This document shows positions 34,262 to 42,979 of a stretch of 52,136 nt of DNA, in pieces. The stretch is from CAVDHB01 sp963608705 (lineage in GTDB: Bacteria; Bacteroidota; Bacteroidia; Bacteroidales; Bacteroidaceae), in NCBI GenBank assembly GCA_963608705.1, contig CAVDHB010000018.1, forward strand, positions 1 to 52,136, read 5' to 3'. The position numbers were made by a program, and so were the translations under genes. Numbering within the stretch: position 1 is the stretch's first letter; each line of letters begins with the position of its first letter. The notes under the pieces were generated by a model that saw only the letters and a program-made list of their open reading frames with translations, did no database searches and was not told the DNA's origin.

Positions 34262-34535
34262 GATATGTTTGAAGTTTGATTCTTTTCCCTTTTGTTTGAA
34301 GCCTTGCGGCTTCTCGCTTCCGGGAGGTTTTACGATACCTTCCCACGGAGGAAGCAAGTGCCAAAAGGCAGACGTGGCAAGCGGAAAGCGTGCGGAATAC
34401 CCAATTTGGGACAAATTGCGGAAGGCTGCCGGACGCTTTCCGTGCAGCCAAGTGAAACGCCGTTTGCCGTCGGCACGCCCTCCGTATTTTTGTATCGGAA
34501 AATCCACCGGGGAGCGAGGAGTTTGTCAGGTAAGA
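34262..34535 (-). ncRNA. Structured leader B, conserved with leader A
   Basis: Minus-strand leader between a terminator and the gene at 34255. Shared parts with leader A: the block 34266-34295, a small hairpin in the same place (GAAGCC/GGCTTC, 34298-34313), and the core 34394-34431. Here the core hairpin is CAATTTG/CAAATTG (34402-34408 with 34412-34418) and the closing stem is CGGAAAGCGT/ACGCTTTCCG (34382-34391 with 34433-34442), a perfect 10-bp pair. Stem sequences differ from copy A while pairing is kept, and the loops' flanks are identical. This pattern favours selection on structure. Confidence 0.65.
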
Positions 34536-34536
34536 G

Positions 34537-34569
34537 AAAAGAAAATCCCGATGTTGGCACACCGGGATT
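34537..34569 (-). terminator. Terminator of the eight-gene transfer-region operon
   Basis: On the minus strand AATCCCG/CGGGATT (34569-34563 with 34550-34544) is followed by TTCTTTTCTC. It separates the upstream operon (41337 to 34615) from leader B, so leader B probably begins with its own promoter. Confidence 0.75.
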
Positions 34570-34614
34570 CAAAAGGACTCTAAACAAATGATTTACCTAC
34601 TATGAAAAACAAAA

Positions 34615-35157
34615 CTATATTAGCGGCACTTCAAAAGACTTCACCACACAGACGGCATCCTTGTCGAGTATGAACCAGTATTCAGAACGATAAGCCATAC
34701 CACCTTTATCCTTTGCCTCATACTCAATTTTCACTTTCCAGCCGTTGAAAGGCTCTCTTTGTCCGTGTGGCAAAGGATTAGGAGACACAATGCCTCTCAA
34801 TACTGACATTACGGACATCTGCCGCTGCATCAATGCGACCACTTCCTTTTTTTCGGGATTGAAGTCCTCAAAACCGTCCGTCTCATTCATCACCTTCTCG
34901 TTGATTTTCATCATCGCCACGGAAAGCGACTTGCGTTCCTCCATAGTGACGTATTCCTTGCCAAAGACTGAATCCGCCTTGCTTATGCCAAGGATTTTGA
35001 CGGATTCGGGATTATCCACCGAAGCTATCAACGCCTTTTCCGCCACGGACAGAGCCTTGTTCTTCGGATCGTCCGAACAACAGACGAAGACCGCCACGCC
35101 TCCCCAGAACAACACGGCTGAGACGAGTATCATGATTATCAACGTACCCTGTCTCAT
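34615..35157 (-). CDS. Single-pass membrane protein of the transfer region
   Basis: This 180-residue protein has one N-terminal membrane helix (about residues 5-27, with CCSDDP just after, which could also be read as a lipoprotein-like Cys). A soluble domain of mixed structure follows. No family recognised. It overlaps the preceding gene by ATGA and is last in the operon. Confidence 0.65.
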   Translation of the reverse strand: MRQGTLIIMILVSAVLFWGGVAVFVCCSDDPKNKALSVAEKALIASVDNPESVKILGISKADSVFGKEYVTMEERKSLSVAMMKINEKVMNETDGFEDFNPEKKEVVALMQRQMSVMSVLRGIVSPNPLPHGQREPFNGWKVKIEYEAKDKGGMAYRSEYWFILDKDAVCVVKSFEVPLI

Positions 35158-35699
35158 ATTTTCACGATTTTGAGCTTGTCGGGAGAGACACCGAGACGTT
35201 TGCGGTAAATAGAACCGTCATCACGGTACATCTCCAATTCAGAAGACGTAATGCCCTTCTCGCAGATTTCCTTGGCTTCGGTTAGCGTAAGCTGGTGGCC
35301 TCCGATGTTCCTCCAAATAGAAAAAGTACAGGGAGCATCCTGATTGCCGTAGTTGGAGCAGTTGAACGCCCGGCTTCCCACACGGATGTCGCCACCGCAA
35401 TGAGGACATTTGCCGATGACCGGCTGCATATTAACGTTGCCGTCATCCGCCAGTTCAAGCACGGTCGGGAATGCCTTGCCCTCCTTTGAGGCGAAGCCGT
35501 CCAACAGTATATGGCGTTTCTCCAACAGTTCCGTCACTTCATTGTCACTCATCTTCCTGTTGCCTATGATGCCGTTGATGTTTAGCACGCAGGACGGATG
35601 TTCGCCGAGGTTATGCTCACAGCGGTAGCCCTTGCAGGTCTTCACCACATTGCCGCCGCACAAAGGGCAGCAGCCAATGATTTTCTTTTCGATTTCCAT
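35154..35699 (-). CDS. Zinc-ribbon protein resembling topoisomerase C-terminal repeats
   Basis: From the ATG at 35699 this is 181 residues with two similar zinc ribbons: CCPLCGG...GYRCEHN (about 9-30) and CPHCGGDIRVGSRAFNCSNYG (about 100-120). Each is followed by a topoisomerase-tail-like block (NRKMSDNEVTELLEKRH; HQLTLTEAKEICEKG). Such repeats bind nucleic acid at the end of type IA topoisomerases. Here they stand alone, without the catalytic part. Confidence 0.75.
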   Translation of the reverse strand: MEIEKKIIGCCPLCGGNVVKTCKGYRCEHNLGEHPSCVLNINGIIGNRKMSDNEVTELLEKRHILLDGFASKEGKAFPTVLELADDGNVNMQPVIGKCPHCGGDIRVGSRAFNCSNYGNQDAPCTFSIWRNIGGHQLTLTEAKEICEKGITSSELEMYRDDGSIYRKRLGVSPDKLKIVKI

Positions 35700-35725
35700 A
35701 TTTCTATCTTGTTCTTGATTATGTG

Positions 35726-36475
35726 TTACCATTTAAGCAGGTAGCCTTGGTTCCACTCCGCCACTATGCCGTCTATGATATTCTTGCCCGACATCACGTT
35801 TGCCCAGCCTTCCGGGTCGAGTGAGAACCAGAGGTCGTTCCACGACAGCGTGCGTACCTGCCATGCAAGAATGAACAGGTCAGTGTTAATAGCCTCCAGC
35901 CTTGTCACCACCTCGTTGGCGATATAGTACCTCTCCGAAGAGTTCAGCAGGTTCACCTTGTGTTTCTCGTTCTTGCCGTCAGAGCCTGTCACATTGTAGC
36001 TGCCCGAAGTCACCAACTGCCTCATGAAAGGGTAGAGAGCCGCCATTTGGGTGGCAGCGTCCGTCAGTTCGTCCGATACGATGGCTGCGATGGCCGTTCC
36101 TTTCAGGTTTCCGCCTACCGATTTCGTCAGCAGCTTGCAATTCTTGGGGATTTCCGTCGTCACCAGTTCCCCTGCGCGTTTGATTTGGTACAGGTTCTGC
36201 ACCGCACCTTGGGCGTTGGAGAGATATTCCAGCATCTTGTCCTCCACTCGGTGAACGCAGTCGAGTGCCACGGTCACGGCGGCTTCGGCGGCGATGATCC
36301 GCTCCTGCAACTTCCTCCTTTTCTTGTGGATGCTTTTCAGCTCCGCCGTCTGTGCGAAGACCGCTGCGGTCAGGGCCGGGTCGGTTTGTTGGGCGAAAGA
36401 TGCCGTTTCCCCTGTAAAAAGACAAGAGATAAGGAAGAGAAACGCCACCTTCTTATTTGATACATTCATTGTCAT
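35726..36475 (-). CDS. Exported helical protein of the transfer region
   Basis: This 249-residue protein has a signal peptide (KKVAFLFLISCLFTGETASFAQ, about 28 residues) and a mostly helical mature part, including a coiled stretch (ELKSIHKKRRKLQERIIAAEA). The periplasmic proteins of Bacteroidales conjugative elements often look like this. I do not assign a Tra letter. It lies 5 bases after the Toprim gene. Confidence 0.7.
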   Translation of the reverse strand: MTMNVSNKKVAFLFLISCLFTGETASFAQQTDPALTAAVFAQTAELKSIHKKRRKLQERIIAAEAAVTVALDCVHRVEDKMLEYLSNAQGAVQNLYQIKRAGELVTTEIPKNCKLLTKSVGGNLKGTAIAAIVSDELTDAATQMAALYPFMRQLVTSGSYNVTGSDGKNEKHKVNLLNSSERYYIANEVVTRLEAINTDLFILAWQVRTLSWNDLWFSLDPEGWANVMSGKNIIDGIVAEWNQGYLLKW

Positions 36476-36480
36476 ACTGT

Positions 36481-37665
36481 TTATATTTTAAGACCTGAGT
36501 TTCTTCGTCCGGTCAGATTACGTTCACGTTCCTCCTTGTTCGGAGTGATTATCGGTGCGATTGGCCTGTTCAAAAGACAGTCATTCCAGTCCTTGAACGC
36601 CTTTGGCGGTAGCCACTGCCCCATACGGTGCCGAATGGAAAGATGCTCGCTGACCTGTGCCGCCAACGTGCGTTCTATGTTCAGCTCAAAGGATTTACCC
36701 TTGACTTCCACTAACAGGAAATCGTCCTTCTTATTGATTTTCATCGGTATGCCTTCCAGCAACGTCATCATGCGCAGTCCGTAGATACGCCCGGCAAGGT
36801 CATTGTCGAAACAGTCGAAGGCACGTGCGTCGGAAAAGCGTTCCATTACGCTCGTTACCTGTCTGTCCGAGAACGTGCCTCCGAGCGACACTAGGGCGGC
36901 ATCAGTACCTATCCGCACATGGTTCATCTGGTAGAAAGCCATCGCATCGAAAGCCGACTCACAGAAGAACAGGCTTCTGACCGTACCTTGACTGCCTACG
37001 GAAAGGTCGGCTACCCATGCCGAAGAGGAAGAATCAGTACCGGCCGCCTTGGACTTGTAACCACCATAGCCACGTACCTCATAGCCTTGCGCCTCGTCAC
37101 TCAGTCCGTTGGTATAGGGAAAGGCTATGTTGTAGCCGTCAAACTTCGTGTTTTTCCTGTCACGTAACAGTTTGATGAAAGGTGCAAGTGCCTTGACGGT
37201 CTCGTCCAACAGCCCACGTTCGGAGAACAACCTTGGAATCTTCCCCGTGTCTATCGGCTTCACCTCATACCTCGACGGGTCAAAAGGAACACTCTGCCCG
37301 GCAGCCCTCACATACTCACGGTCTTCCTTGTATTCAGGTTCCGGCATATTGGCGAAGCGTGCCATGACCTTGGCTATTTTCTGCCAGTCGTCCTTGCCAG
37401 ATACGGTAAAGGCATTCAGGTTCTCACGAATCAGTGTCACCACGTCGCCCTTCGTCCCATCCCTTCGGAAGAAGGTCTGCGCCGCCTTGTCGTTCGGATG
37501 GCTGACGATGATGGTGTCACGTCTGTCATTCCCCTCGCCAAGCACCAGCTCTATATACCGTCCAACACCGGCCTTTGGGTCAAGACGGTAGCCTAGCGCA
37601 TATGCGATGTCGTCCACGCCCACGCGCGATTTCAAGTCCTTGAAGTTCACCTTGTAGTCTGCCAT
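36481..37665 (-). CDS. Toprim/DUF3991 primase-like protein of the transfer region
   Basis: From the ATG at 37665 this is 394 residues (or 402 from 37689, which overlaps the upstream gene by ATGA). The N-terminus (MADYKVNFKDLKSRVGVDDIAYALGYRLD) and the DUF3991-like middle lead to a Toprim region: SLFFCESAFDAMAFYQMN and DARAFDCFDNDLAGRIYG carry the conserved E and DxD. There is no CHC2 zinc finger. It likely handles transferred single strands. Confidence 0.8.
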   Translation of the reverse strand: MADYKVNFKDLKSRVGVDDIAYALGYRLDPKAGVGRYIELVLGEGNDRRDTIIVSHPNDKAAQTFFRRDGTKGDVVTLIRENLNAFTVSGKDDWQKIAKVMARFANMPEPEYKEDREYVRAAGQSVPFDPSRYEVKPIDTGKIPRLFSERGLLDETVKALAPFIKLLRDRKNTKFDGYNIAFPYTNGLSDEAQGYEVRGYGGYKSKAAGTDSSSSAWVADLSVGSQGTVRSLFFCESAFDAMAFYQMNHVRIGTDAALVSLGGTFSDRQVTSVMERFSDARAFDCFDNDLAGRIYGLRMMTLLEGIPMKINKKDDFLLVEVKGKSFELNIERTLAAQVSEHLSIRHRMGQWLPPKAFKDWNDCLLNRPIAPIITPNKEERERNLTGRRNSGLKI

Positions 37666-37685
37666 GCCTGCCTGTCTTATGAGAA

Positions 37686-39023
37686 TCATCCGAGGCCAAT
37701 CCTCGCCGCATTGCCTTGTGTACGCCGCATCACGGCCAGTTCCGGCCCGTAGGTTTTGCGCGCAGTCATGTGCAGGAAAGCCGCCTTGTCCTTCATGTCC
37801 GTCAGTTGGAAGTAGGTCTTGGCGGTGCCCTTCGACACCTTCTTCAAGCCCAGCTCCACTCCGTCATAGGAGGCTCGTATGGCATAGTCGCCCGAACGGG
37901 TCTTCACGATGGCCGCGTTCTTGAACGGCACTTCCTCATCCGCACTCAACGGTGTGAACGGGTCGTTCTTGGCAAGATAAGGCTGTTCTCCGAGTGCCAG
38001 ACGCTGCCTGTCCACGTGGCCGAGTATCATGTCCGAAGCCTTGTTCACGTCCGCCATGACGGAGACGATGAACTTCGGCTCTTTCTCCAAAGTGCCTATC
38101 CACGAGTCCAGGTAGGCGGCGGAGTTGTCCGTTACCTTACTGTCAAAGCCCATCGAGTGGCTGATCATCGCCGCCGTCAGTTCTGCCACCAGTTCCTCCT
38201 TGGCGTACTTCGCATCGCCGAACCTGCCGCCCTGTTCACGGTTGAGCCGTTCAGGGGTCATCGTCGAGTGGGTCATCTCGTGCAGCATGGTCGAGTAATA
38301 CTCCATGCCGCCACGGTAGGTCTCCTCCTTTGTCTCACCGATATTGAACTGCGCTTTCATCGGCAGGACAATCCTGTCCTTTGAGGGAGAGTAGAAAGCC
38401 CCGTCCACACGCTTGTCCGCCTGTATCGGGCAGAGCCAGCCCTGCGTCTCCACCATGCGGTCGAGTGCGGAGTGGGCGTACATGCCTTCTGTGTCCCGGA
38501 GTTCGGGAATCTTGAACTTGTCCTGCAGTTTTTGCATACGCTCCGGCTGCACCTCCGCAAGGTTTGTCTGTGCCACGTTGTAGACGGGGAACGCCTTGAT
38601 GAAGGGAATCACCTCCATTTCCTTTTTCTCATCCTTGCCCATCGCCTTGTACTCATCAGAGCTGACACGTTTTCCGTATTTGTCCTTCACCATCATGTCC
38701 CAATAGACCACAGGAAAGGACTTCTCACCTTTGAGCACGTGGGCTTTGAGATTATGCGCTTGGTTGAAGGTCAGGTATACTGGAAGAGGATAACCATTTG
38801 CCGCCGTATGCAACTGGAGGAAGAACGAGTTGGCACCGGAATAGTTGCGTCCTCCCACGTTCTGCGGCAGTCCGGCATAGCCTGACGCACCGCCTATCCA
38901 GCCTTTCTTCCAACCTGTGTCCTTCATCTGCTGCATCCGCTCGATCATCATCTCTGCGAAGCGATCGAGTGCTGCCTGACCTGCACCGCCCGAACCCGAT
39001 TGGGAGTTAGTTCCATACGCCAT
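37686..39023 (-). CDS. ArdC-like ssDNA-binding and zincin metallopeptidase protein
   Basis: From the ATG at 39023 this is 445 residues, overlapping the upstream small gene by 17 bases. The ArdC-like N-terminal domain (GRNYSGANSFFLQLHT, PVYLTFNQAHNLKAHVLKGEKSFPVVYW) is followed by the zincin motif MLHEMTHST and a downstream EELVAELTAAM helix that can supply the third zinc ligand. A C-terminal LPD-like domain ends the protein. In other elements ArdC proteins protect incoming single-stranded DNA from restriction. The extra N-terminal residues of the longer frame look random. Confidence 0.85.
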   Translation of the reverse strand: MAYGTNSQSGSGGAGQAALDRFAEMMIERMQQMKDTGWKKGWIGGASGYAGLPQNVGGRNYSGANSFFLQLHTAANGYPLPVYLTFNQAHNLKAHVLKGEKSFPVVYWDMMVKDKYGKRVSSDEYKAMGKDEKKEMEVIPFIKAFPVYNVAQTNLAEVQPERMQKLQDKFKIPELRDTEGMYAHSALDRMVETQGWLCPIQADKRVDGAFYSPSKDRIVLPMKAQFNIGETKEETYRGGMEYYSTMLHEMTHSTMTPERLNREQGGRFGDAKYAKEELVAELTAAMISHSMGFDSKVTDNSAAYLDSWIGTLEKEPKFIVSVMADVNKASDMILGHVDRQRLALGEQPYLAKNDPFTPLSADEEVPFKNAAIVKTRSGDYAIRASYDGVELGLKKVSKGTAKTYFQLTDMKDKAAFLHMTARKTYGPELAVMRRTQGNAARIGLG

Positions 39024-39237
39024 AGTCCTCGTCATCCGTTTCCTGACTATCCATCCATCCAGCATCCGTCTGTTCCACATAGAACTCCGCCGACTCGTCC
39101 GACGGGTCGGTGCCATGCGAGCGGCACCATTCGAGGTAGTCCTCCGCGTCCTCACTCTCCATGACAAAGCGGAGATGTCCGATTTTACCTTCCTGAAGGA
39201 GTTCCACCAACTCCTCGTATTTCATTCTTGTTGACAT
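39007..39237 (-). CDS. Small acidic protein upstream of ardC-like gene
   Basis: This 76-residue, strongly acidic protein (MKYEELVELLQEGKIGHLRFVMESEDAEDYLEWCRSHG) has a helical N-terminus and an acidic tail that could mimic DNA. Its end overlaps the ArdC-zincin start by 17 bases. Family not recognised; a DNA-mimic role is only a suggestion from charge. Confidence 0.65.
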   Translation of the reverse strand: MSTRMKYEELVELLQEGKIGHLRFVMESEDAEDYLEWCRSHGTDPSDESAEFYVEQTDAGWMDSQETDDEDYGVWN

Positions 39238-39268
39238 ATTGTTTTGCTGTTTGATTAAATGATTATTG

Positions 39269-40546
39269 TTACATCTTCATCGAGGCGGACTTGTCCATCT
39301 TGGCGGTGTTAGCCGCCAAAAGCCCGGTGATTTCCGTGTTCAGGTATTTGGCCGCTATCTGGTCGCGTGTGGCGGTCTTCGCCTTGAAGAGCGAATAGCC
39401 GTCGTCGAAGGATATTTCCTTCTTGGAGGTTCGCCCCTTGTCGCCCATGTCCACCGACACCTTCCACTTGTTGTCGGAACGGTCTTTGGCCACGCGCACG
39501 CCTTTCATGTCCACACCCTCCGGCAGCTTGTATTTCTCGTAAGCCGATTTCAGGTGCAGGCGTTCCCCGAAGTTTCTCTCCACTAACTTCTCCGGCGTTA
39601 TCACCCGGTCAAAGTAGGCGTTCAGGTCTTCACGGGATGCCACGGCGGACATCTTGGCACTGCCAACCTGTGCATAGAACTTGTACTTCCCGTAATCAGG
39701 ACGCCGTTCGTCCTTCTCCTTGTAGACGTTGAATTTCTCCATGGTGACGCTTCCATCCGCCCCTGCGATGGGTTTGGGCATCTTGAACGCCTCCTCCGGT
39801 ACCTTGGGCAGGAGCTTGGTCGGATAGTAGCGTTCCATGAGCTGCGGCACGGTCATCTCCTTCTTCTGGTAGGCGGCGAGGTCGGCAGCGTCCATCCGCT
39901 GCGGTTTCAACTGCTTGCCGTCCATCTTGGCGGTGAAGTACCACTGTTCCGGATTCTCCTTGCTTTGATAAGCATGTCCGTGTGTCACTTTCTCACCGTT
40001 GGCGGTAATCATCTGCGGCTCGCGTGGTTTGCGCTCCTGTTTTTCACCGGCTTTTTCTTCTTTGGTATCAACAGCAGTTCCGCTTTTCTCTTTCTTGGCA
40101 GTTTTCTCCCCGGCGGTGTCTTTCACCACGGGAGCAGGCTTTTCCTGCACAGCCTGATTCTGCTTCTTCTTTGCCATATCTTCCTTGTCTTTAATGGTAT
40201 GTTGTCCTTCCACGCCATGCTTGGCCATCTTTGTCAGCTTCTGGTCTTCCACCTTGTCGCAGATGGCAACTCTTGCCCCTGCCCGGATGAGCTTGGGCAG
40301 GTAGGTGTCGAGTTTTGCGTATGGGAACGATGTCATTTTCATGGGTTCTTTTTCACCGGGAATGATGCGGTCGGTGATTGCCGTGGCAAGTATGGCGGCG
40401 GCTTTCACTGCGTCCTGTCGGTAGATCTCATATAAGTTGCCCGTCCTAAACAATAGCATCGCATCGGGATGTTTCTTCTTCAAGTCGTCAAACTGCTTCA
40501 CGAGTCCGACATTACTGGCAGCCGGTTCTTTCTTCTTATTAGCCAT
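39269..40546 (-). CDS. MutS domain I-like protein of the conjugative element
   Basis: This 425-residue protein opens with FDDLKKKHPDAMLLFRTGNLYEIYRQDAVKAAAILATAIT and then FPYAKLDTYLPKLIRAGARVAICDKVED, which is the MutS mismatch-recognition domain I layout. The FYE-type mismatch wedge reads LYE. A Lys-rich linker (about residues 120-180) leads to a DUF4099/DUF3945-like C-terminal half with repeated VPQLMERYYP- and ITPEKLVERNFG-type segments. No MutS ATPase is present. DNA-structure recognition during transfer is a possible role. Confidence 0.75.
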   Translation of the reverse strand: MANKKKEPAASNVGLVKQFDDLKKKHPDAMLLFRTGNLYEIYRQDAVKAAAILATAITDRIIPGEKEPMKMTSFPYAKLDTYLPKLIRAGARVAICDKVEDQKLTKMAKHGVEGQHTIKDKEDMAKKKQNQAVQEKPAPVVKDTAGEKTAKKEKSGTAVDTKEEKAGEKQERKPREPQMITANGEKVTHGHAYQSKENPEQWYFTAKMDGKQLKPQRMDAADLAAYQKKEMTVPQLMERYYPTKLLPKVPEEAFKMPKPIAGADGSVTMEKFNVYKEKDERRPDYGKYKFYAQVGSAKMSAVASREDLNAYFDRVITPEKLVERNFGERLHLKSAYEKYKLPEGVDMKGVRVAKDRSDNKWKVSVDMGDKGRTSKKEISFDDGYSLFKAKTATRDQIAAKYLNTEITGLLAANTAKMDKSASMKM

Positions 40547-40551
40547 GATGG

Positions 40552-41337
40552 TCAGCGTTTAAGTGCGTTGCTGATATTCTCCCCATGCGAAGGCTTTAGT
40601 CGGATGGCACGTTCTTTGGATTGTACGTCCACCACCTTTTGGTACTCCCAGCTATTCTTGTCAGTCATTACGAGGCCGAGGTATTCTGGATGGAGATTGT
40701 CATAGCGGAGCTTCCGCTGCCGCTCCCATTCCCTCATGTCGCCCTTGATGAGCTTGAAGCCCTGCGGCTCTTTCAAGTCCACGCCTACCGAAACTTTCTC
40801 ATCGCCCACGTTCAGCTCCACGGGCTTTCCGTCCCGTACCTGCTGCTTCTGCCCAGTGCCCAGCTCGATGTCATTGACTTTTTCCATGTCTTTCAGCTTC
40901 TGTTCCAGCCGGATGTCCGTCACCCTGCGGTGGATGACCGATTTCGCCTCCGGGTCGAGTTGGAGGTATTGCCGGGTCTTCTCTCCGTTCATGTCGATGG
41001 CCTTTTCAAGCACCTCACCCTTGGACAGCCGTGCGGCTTCCTGCGGTGTGAGGTGGAGTACCTTGTTGCGCTCCGCTTCGAGTTCAGTCCGTACCGGGTA
41101 GGCAATGAGTGCGGGATTGCCGTCTTTGTCGGCAGTCATTTGCAATTTGAGCGGTAACGTGATCACGTCACCGTTTCGGGCGTTTATCGACACCTGCATG
41201 AGCGGAGTGACCTCGCCGGAAAGCAGTTTCTCCTTCACATTCTGCGGAAGTTTATCGGCTTTCTCCCGGTCGATGCCCAGCATTGCCAGCTTCTCGTAGG
41301 GCAGCGGTTCGGGCTGATTTCTGTTGTGCATTTCCAT
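40552..41337 (-). CDS. DUF4099/DUF3945 domain protein
   Basis: This 261-residue protein contains EKLAMLGIDREKADKLPQNVKEKLLSGEVTPLMQV (DUF4099-like) and a long DUF3945-like part with LHLTPQEAARLSKGEVLEKAI and the charged GFKLIKGDMREWERQRKLRYDNLHPEYLG. It lies 5 bases before the MutS-I-like gene and heads the operon that runs to 34615. Such proteins are a hallmark of Bacteroidales conjugative elements; their task is unknown. Confidence 0.8.
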   Translation of the reverse strand: MEMHNRNQPEPLPYEKLAMLGIDREKADKLPQNVKEKLLSGEVTPLMQVSINARNGDVITLPLKLQMTADKDGNPALIAYPVRTELEAERNKVLHLTPQEAARLSKGEVLEKAIDMNGEKTRQYLQLDPEAKSVIHRRVTDIRLEQKLKDMEKVNDIELGTGQKQQVRDGKPVELNVGDEKVSVGVDLKEPQGFKLIKGDMREWERQRKLRYDNLHPEYLGLVMTDKNSWEYQKVVDVQSKERAIRLKPSHGENISNALKR

Positions 41338-41387
41338 TTGACTGTTGTTGAGTTGTTAATTTTGCGGCTGTGACCGCTTGTATGTCA

Positions 41388-41395
41388 CAAAGTTA
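41388..41395 (-). promoter_or_regulatory. Bacteroidota -7 box of the transfer-region operon
   Basis: On the minus strand this reads TAACTTTG, a match to TAnnTTTG, about 50 bases before the DUF4099/3945 gene. No matching -33 is seen at 20 bases. Confidence 0.45.
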
Positions 41396-41414
41396 TCTGT
41401 AACACCCTCTTGAA

Positions 41415-42059
41415 ATGGAAATGCGCAACACTATTCTGATACTCTTAGCCGTGGATTTCCTGCCTTTGGCGGCTACCGCACAGTTCTATACGATAACCAA
41501 GGAGAAGGAAGTAACCCCATCTCCAGTGCTAAATGTATCTGTAGATGCTGATAATAAGGCTGAAACGAAAGATGATTCCATAAAAACTGTAAGAAAGGAT
41601 ACGATGGTATTTTCTCGGATAAGCCCCAAAGAGAAAGCCCTGCACGACCGAAAGGGTGACAAAAGGGTGTCCCTGAAAGGAATAGAAGAATCTGTTGAAA
41701 AGAGAGGGTTTGAAAAACCGGATGCAGGTCTTCCTGAACTGACCATCCACAACCTTTACAAGGAAATCATACGCAACGGCATCCGACATCCGAAAATCGT
41801 ATTGGCACAGGCTATTCTGGAAACAGGATGGTTTCGCTCAAAGGCATGCCGTAACCGAAATAACCTCTTTGGCCTTACTAATCCACGGACAGGGCAATAC
41901 TACGACTTCGACCATTGGACGGAAAGTGTCCGTGCCTATTATGCCAAGGTGCAATACAGGTACAAGGGTGGCAACTATCTTGTGTGGCTAAGAAACATCG
42001 GATATGCGGAAGATCCGAATTATATCAGGTCTGTGATAAGTGTATTAAGAATATTATAA
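41415..42059 (+). CDS. Exported glucosaminidase-like peptidoglycan hydrolase
   Basis: This 214-residue protein has a signal peptide (NTILILLAVDFLPLAATAQ), a linker, and a C-terminal glucosaminidase domain: HPKIVLAQAILETGWFRSKACRNRNNLFGL, with the catalytic-type Glu in LETGW, then YDFDHWTESVRAYYAKVQYRY. It probably opens the cell wall for the conjugation machine. It is divergent from the transfer operon. Start 41415 or 41421. Confidence 0.85.
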   Translation: MEMRNTILILLAVDFLPLAATAQFYTITKEKEVTPSPVLNVSVDADNKAETKDDSIKTVRKDTMVFSRISPKEKALHDRKGDKRVSLKGIEESVEKRGFEKPDAGLPELTIHNLYKEIIRNGIRHPKIVLAQAILETGWFRSKACRNRNNLFGLTNPRTGQYYDFDHWTESVRAYYAKVQYRYKGGNYLVWLRNIGYAEDPNYIRSVISVLRIL

Positions 42060-42232
42060 ATATTTACAAAGTGCCTGTGATTTTGTCTGATTGTCGTTTC
42101 CATATATGTCAATTAAATTTCGTCAGGGTTATATAATGCTATTATTATTTGTGGTACAAAAACCCGACAAGAAAAAACGCTAAGAAAAACCGACAAAAAC
42201 TTAGGGAAAAGCGTATCAGAACATCTGTTCCT

Positions 42233-42940
42233 TTAGGCCATTATACTTGCTAATTTAATAACTAAAAGGTGTAACGGATAAAAAGCATAGAATCCATACT
42301 TTGCCAAGTTACCACGTATGAATCCCCGTGTGTCGTTATACTGGAATATGACAAGGCCAGCCAGTAACGCCCCGACCACTCCATAATGCATCATTAGCGG
42401 AAAGGCGCAAATCAGTTGGAGCATCCTGCATGAGGGAGAAGAACGTATGTCGAAACCTCCCAAAAGATAGAAGACGACAATCATCAATACACCTCTCCAC
42501 TCGTAGTCCACGCCCAGCCATGTTGCCAACCACATTATCAGTAATATAGCACAACAGCAAAATACTCGATGCTCACGTAGCCTGTCAAATGCAGCCAAGG
42601 CAACTAAACCCAAAGCCAAAGTGAACATCACGTTGTGCGTTCCGTCAGCCCCGTTCAACAGATACCACGGCACTTCACTGACAACCGCAAATCCTAAAAT
42701 ATGCAGGAAGTAACTCATTCGGTTTCGGGTATGTCGGAATCCCTCTGCTATCAGGAAAGCGAATATGGGGAAAGCGATACGTCCAAAGCAGCGCATTGCC
42801 TCATAAAGTAGCGTGTCCTCTGCCATAAGATAATAGGCACAGTGGTCTGCCACCATCGAAATGACGGCGATGACTTTCAGTGCGCTGCCGCTTAATACCG
42901 GCATGAGCCTCATTGAACAGGCTGTTGAATGAATCTGCAT
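42233..42940 (-). CDS. traX: TraX-family membrane protein
   Basis: This 235-residue protein has about seven membrane helices. The TraX layout is visible: SGSALKVIAVISMVADHCAYYLM, then RCFGRIAFPIFAFLIAEGFRHTRNRMSYFLHIL and a C-terminal YGFYAFYPLHLLVIKL. The F-plasmid TraX acetylates pilin; here the substrate is unknown. It follows the coupling-protein gene by 39 bases. Start could also be 42913. Confidence 0.85.
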   Translation of the reverse strand: MQIHSTACSMRLMPVLSGSALKVIAVISMVADHCAYYLMAEDTLLYEAMRCFGRIAFPIFAFLIAEGFRHTRNRMSYFLHILGFAVVSEVPWYLLNGADGTHNVMFTLALGLVALAAFDRLREHRVFCCCAILLIMWLATWLGVDYEWRGVLMIVVFYLLGGFDIRSSPSCRMLQLICAFPLMMHYGVVGALLAGLVIFQYNDTRGFIRGNLAKYGFYAFYPLHLLVIKLASIMA

Positions 42941-42979
42941 TAGTCCTTAAATTTCACGTATTTAATTTAGGGAAAGACC

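Noticed and set aside
34242..34591. Plus-strand frames of about 100 residues through leader B
   Set aside because: The matching frames are not kept in leader A, while the hairpins are.
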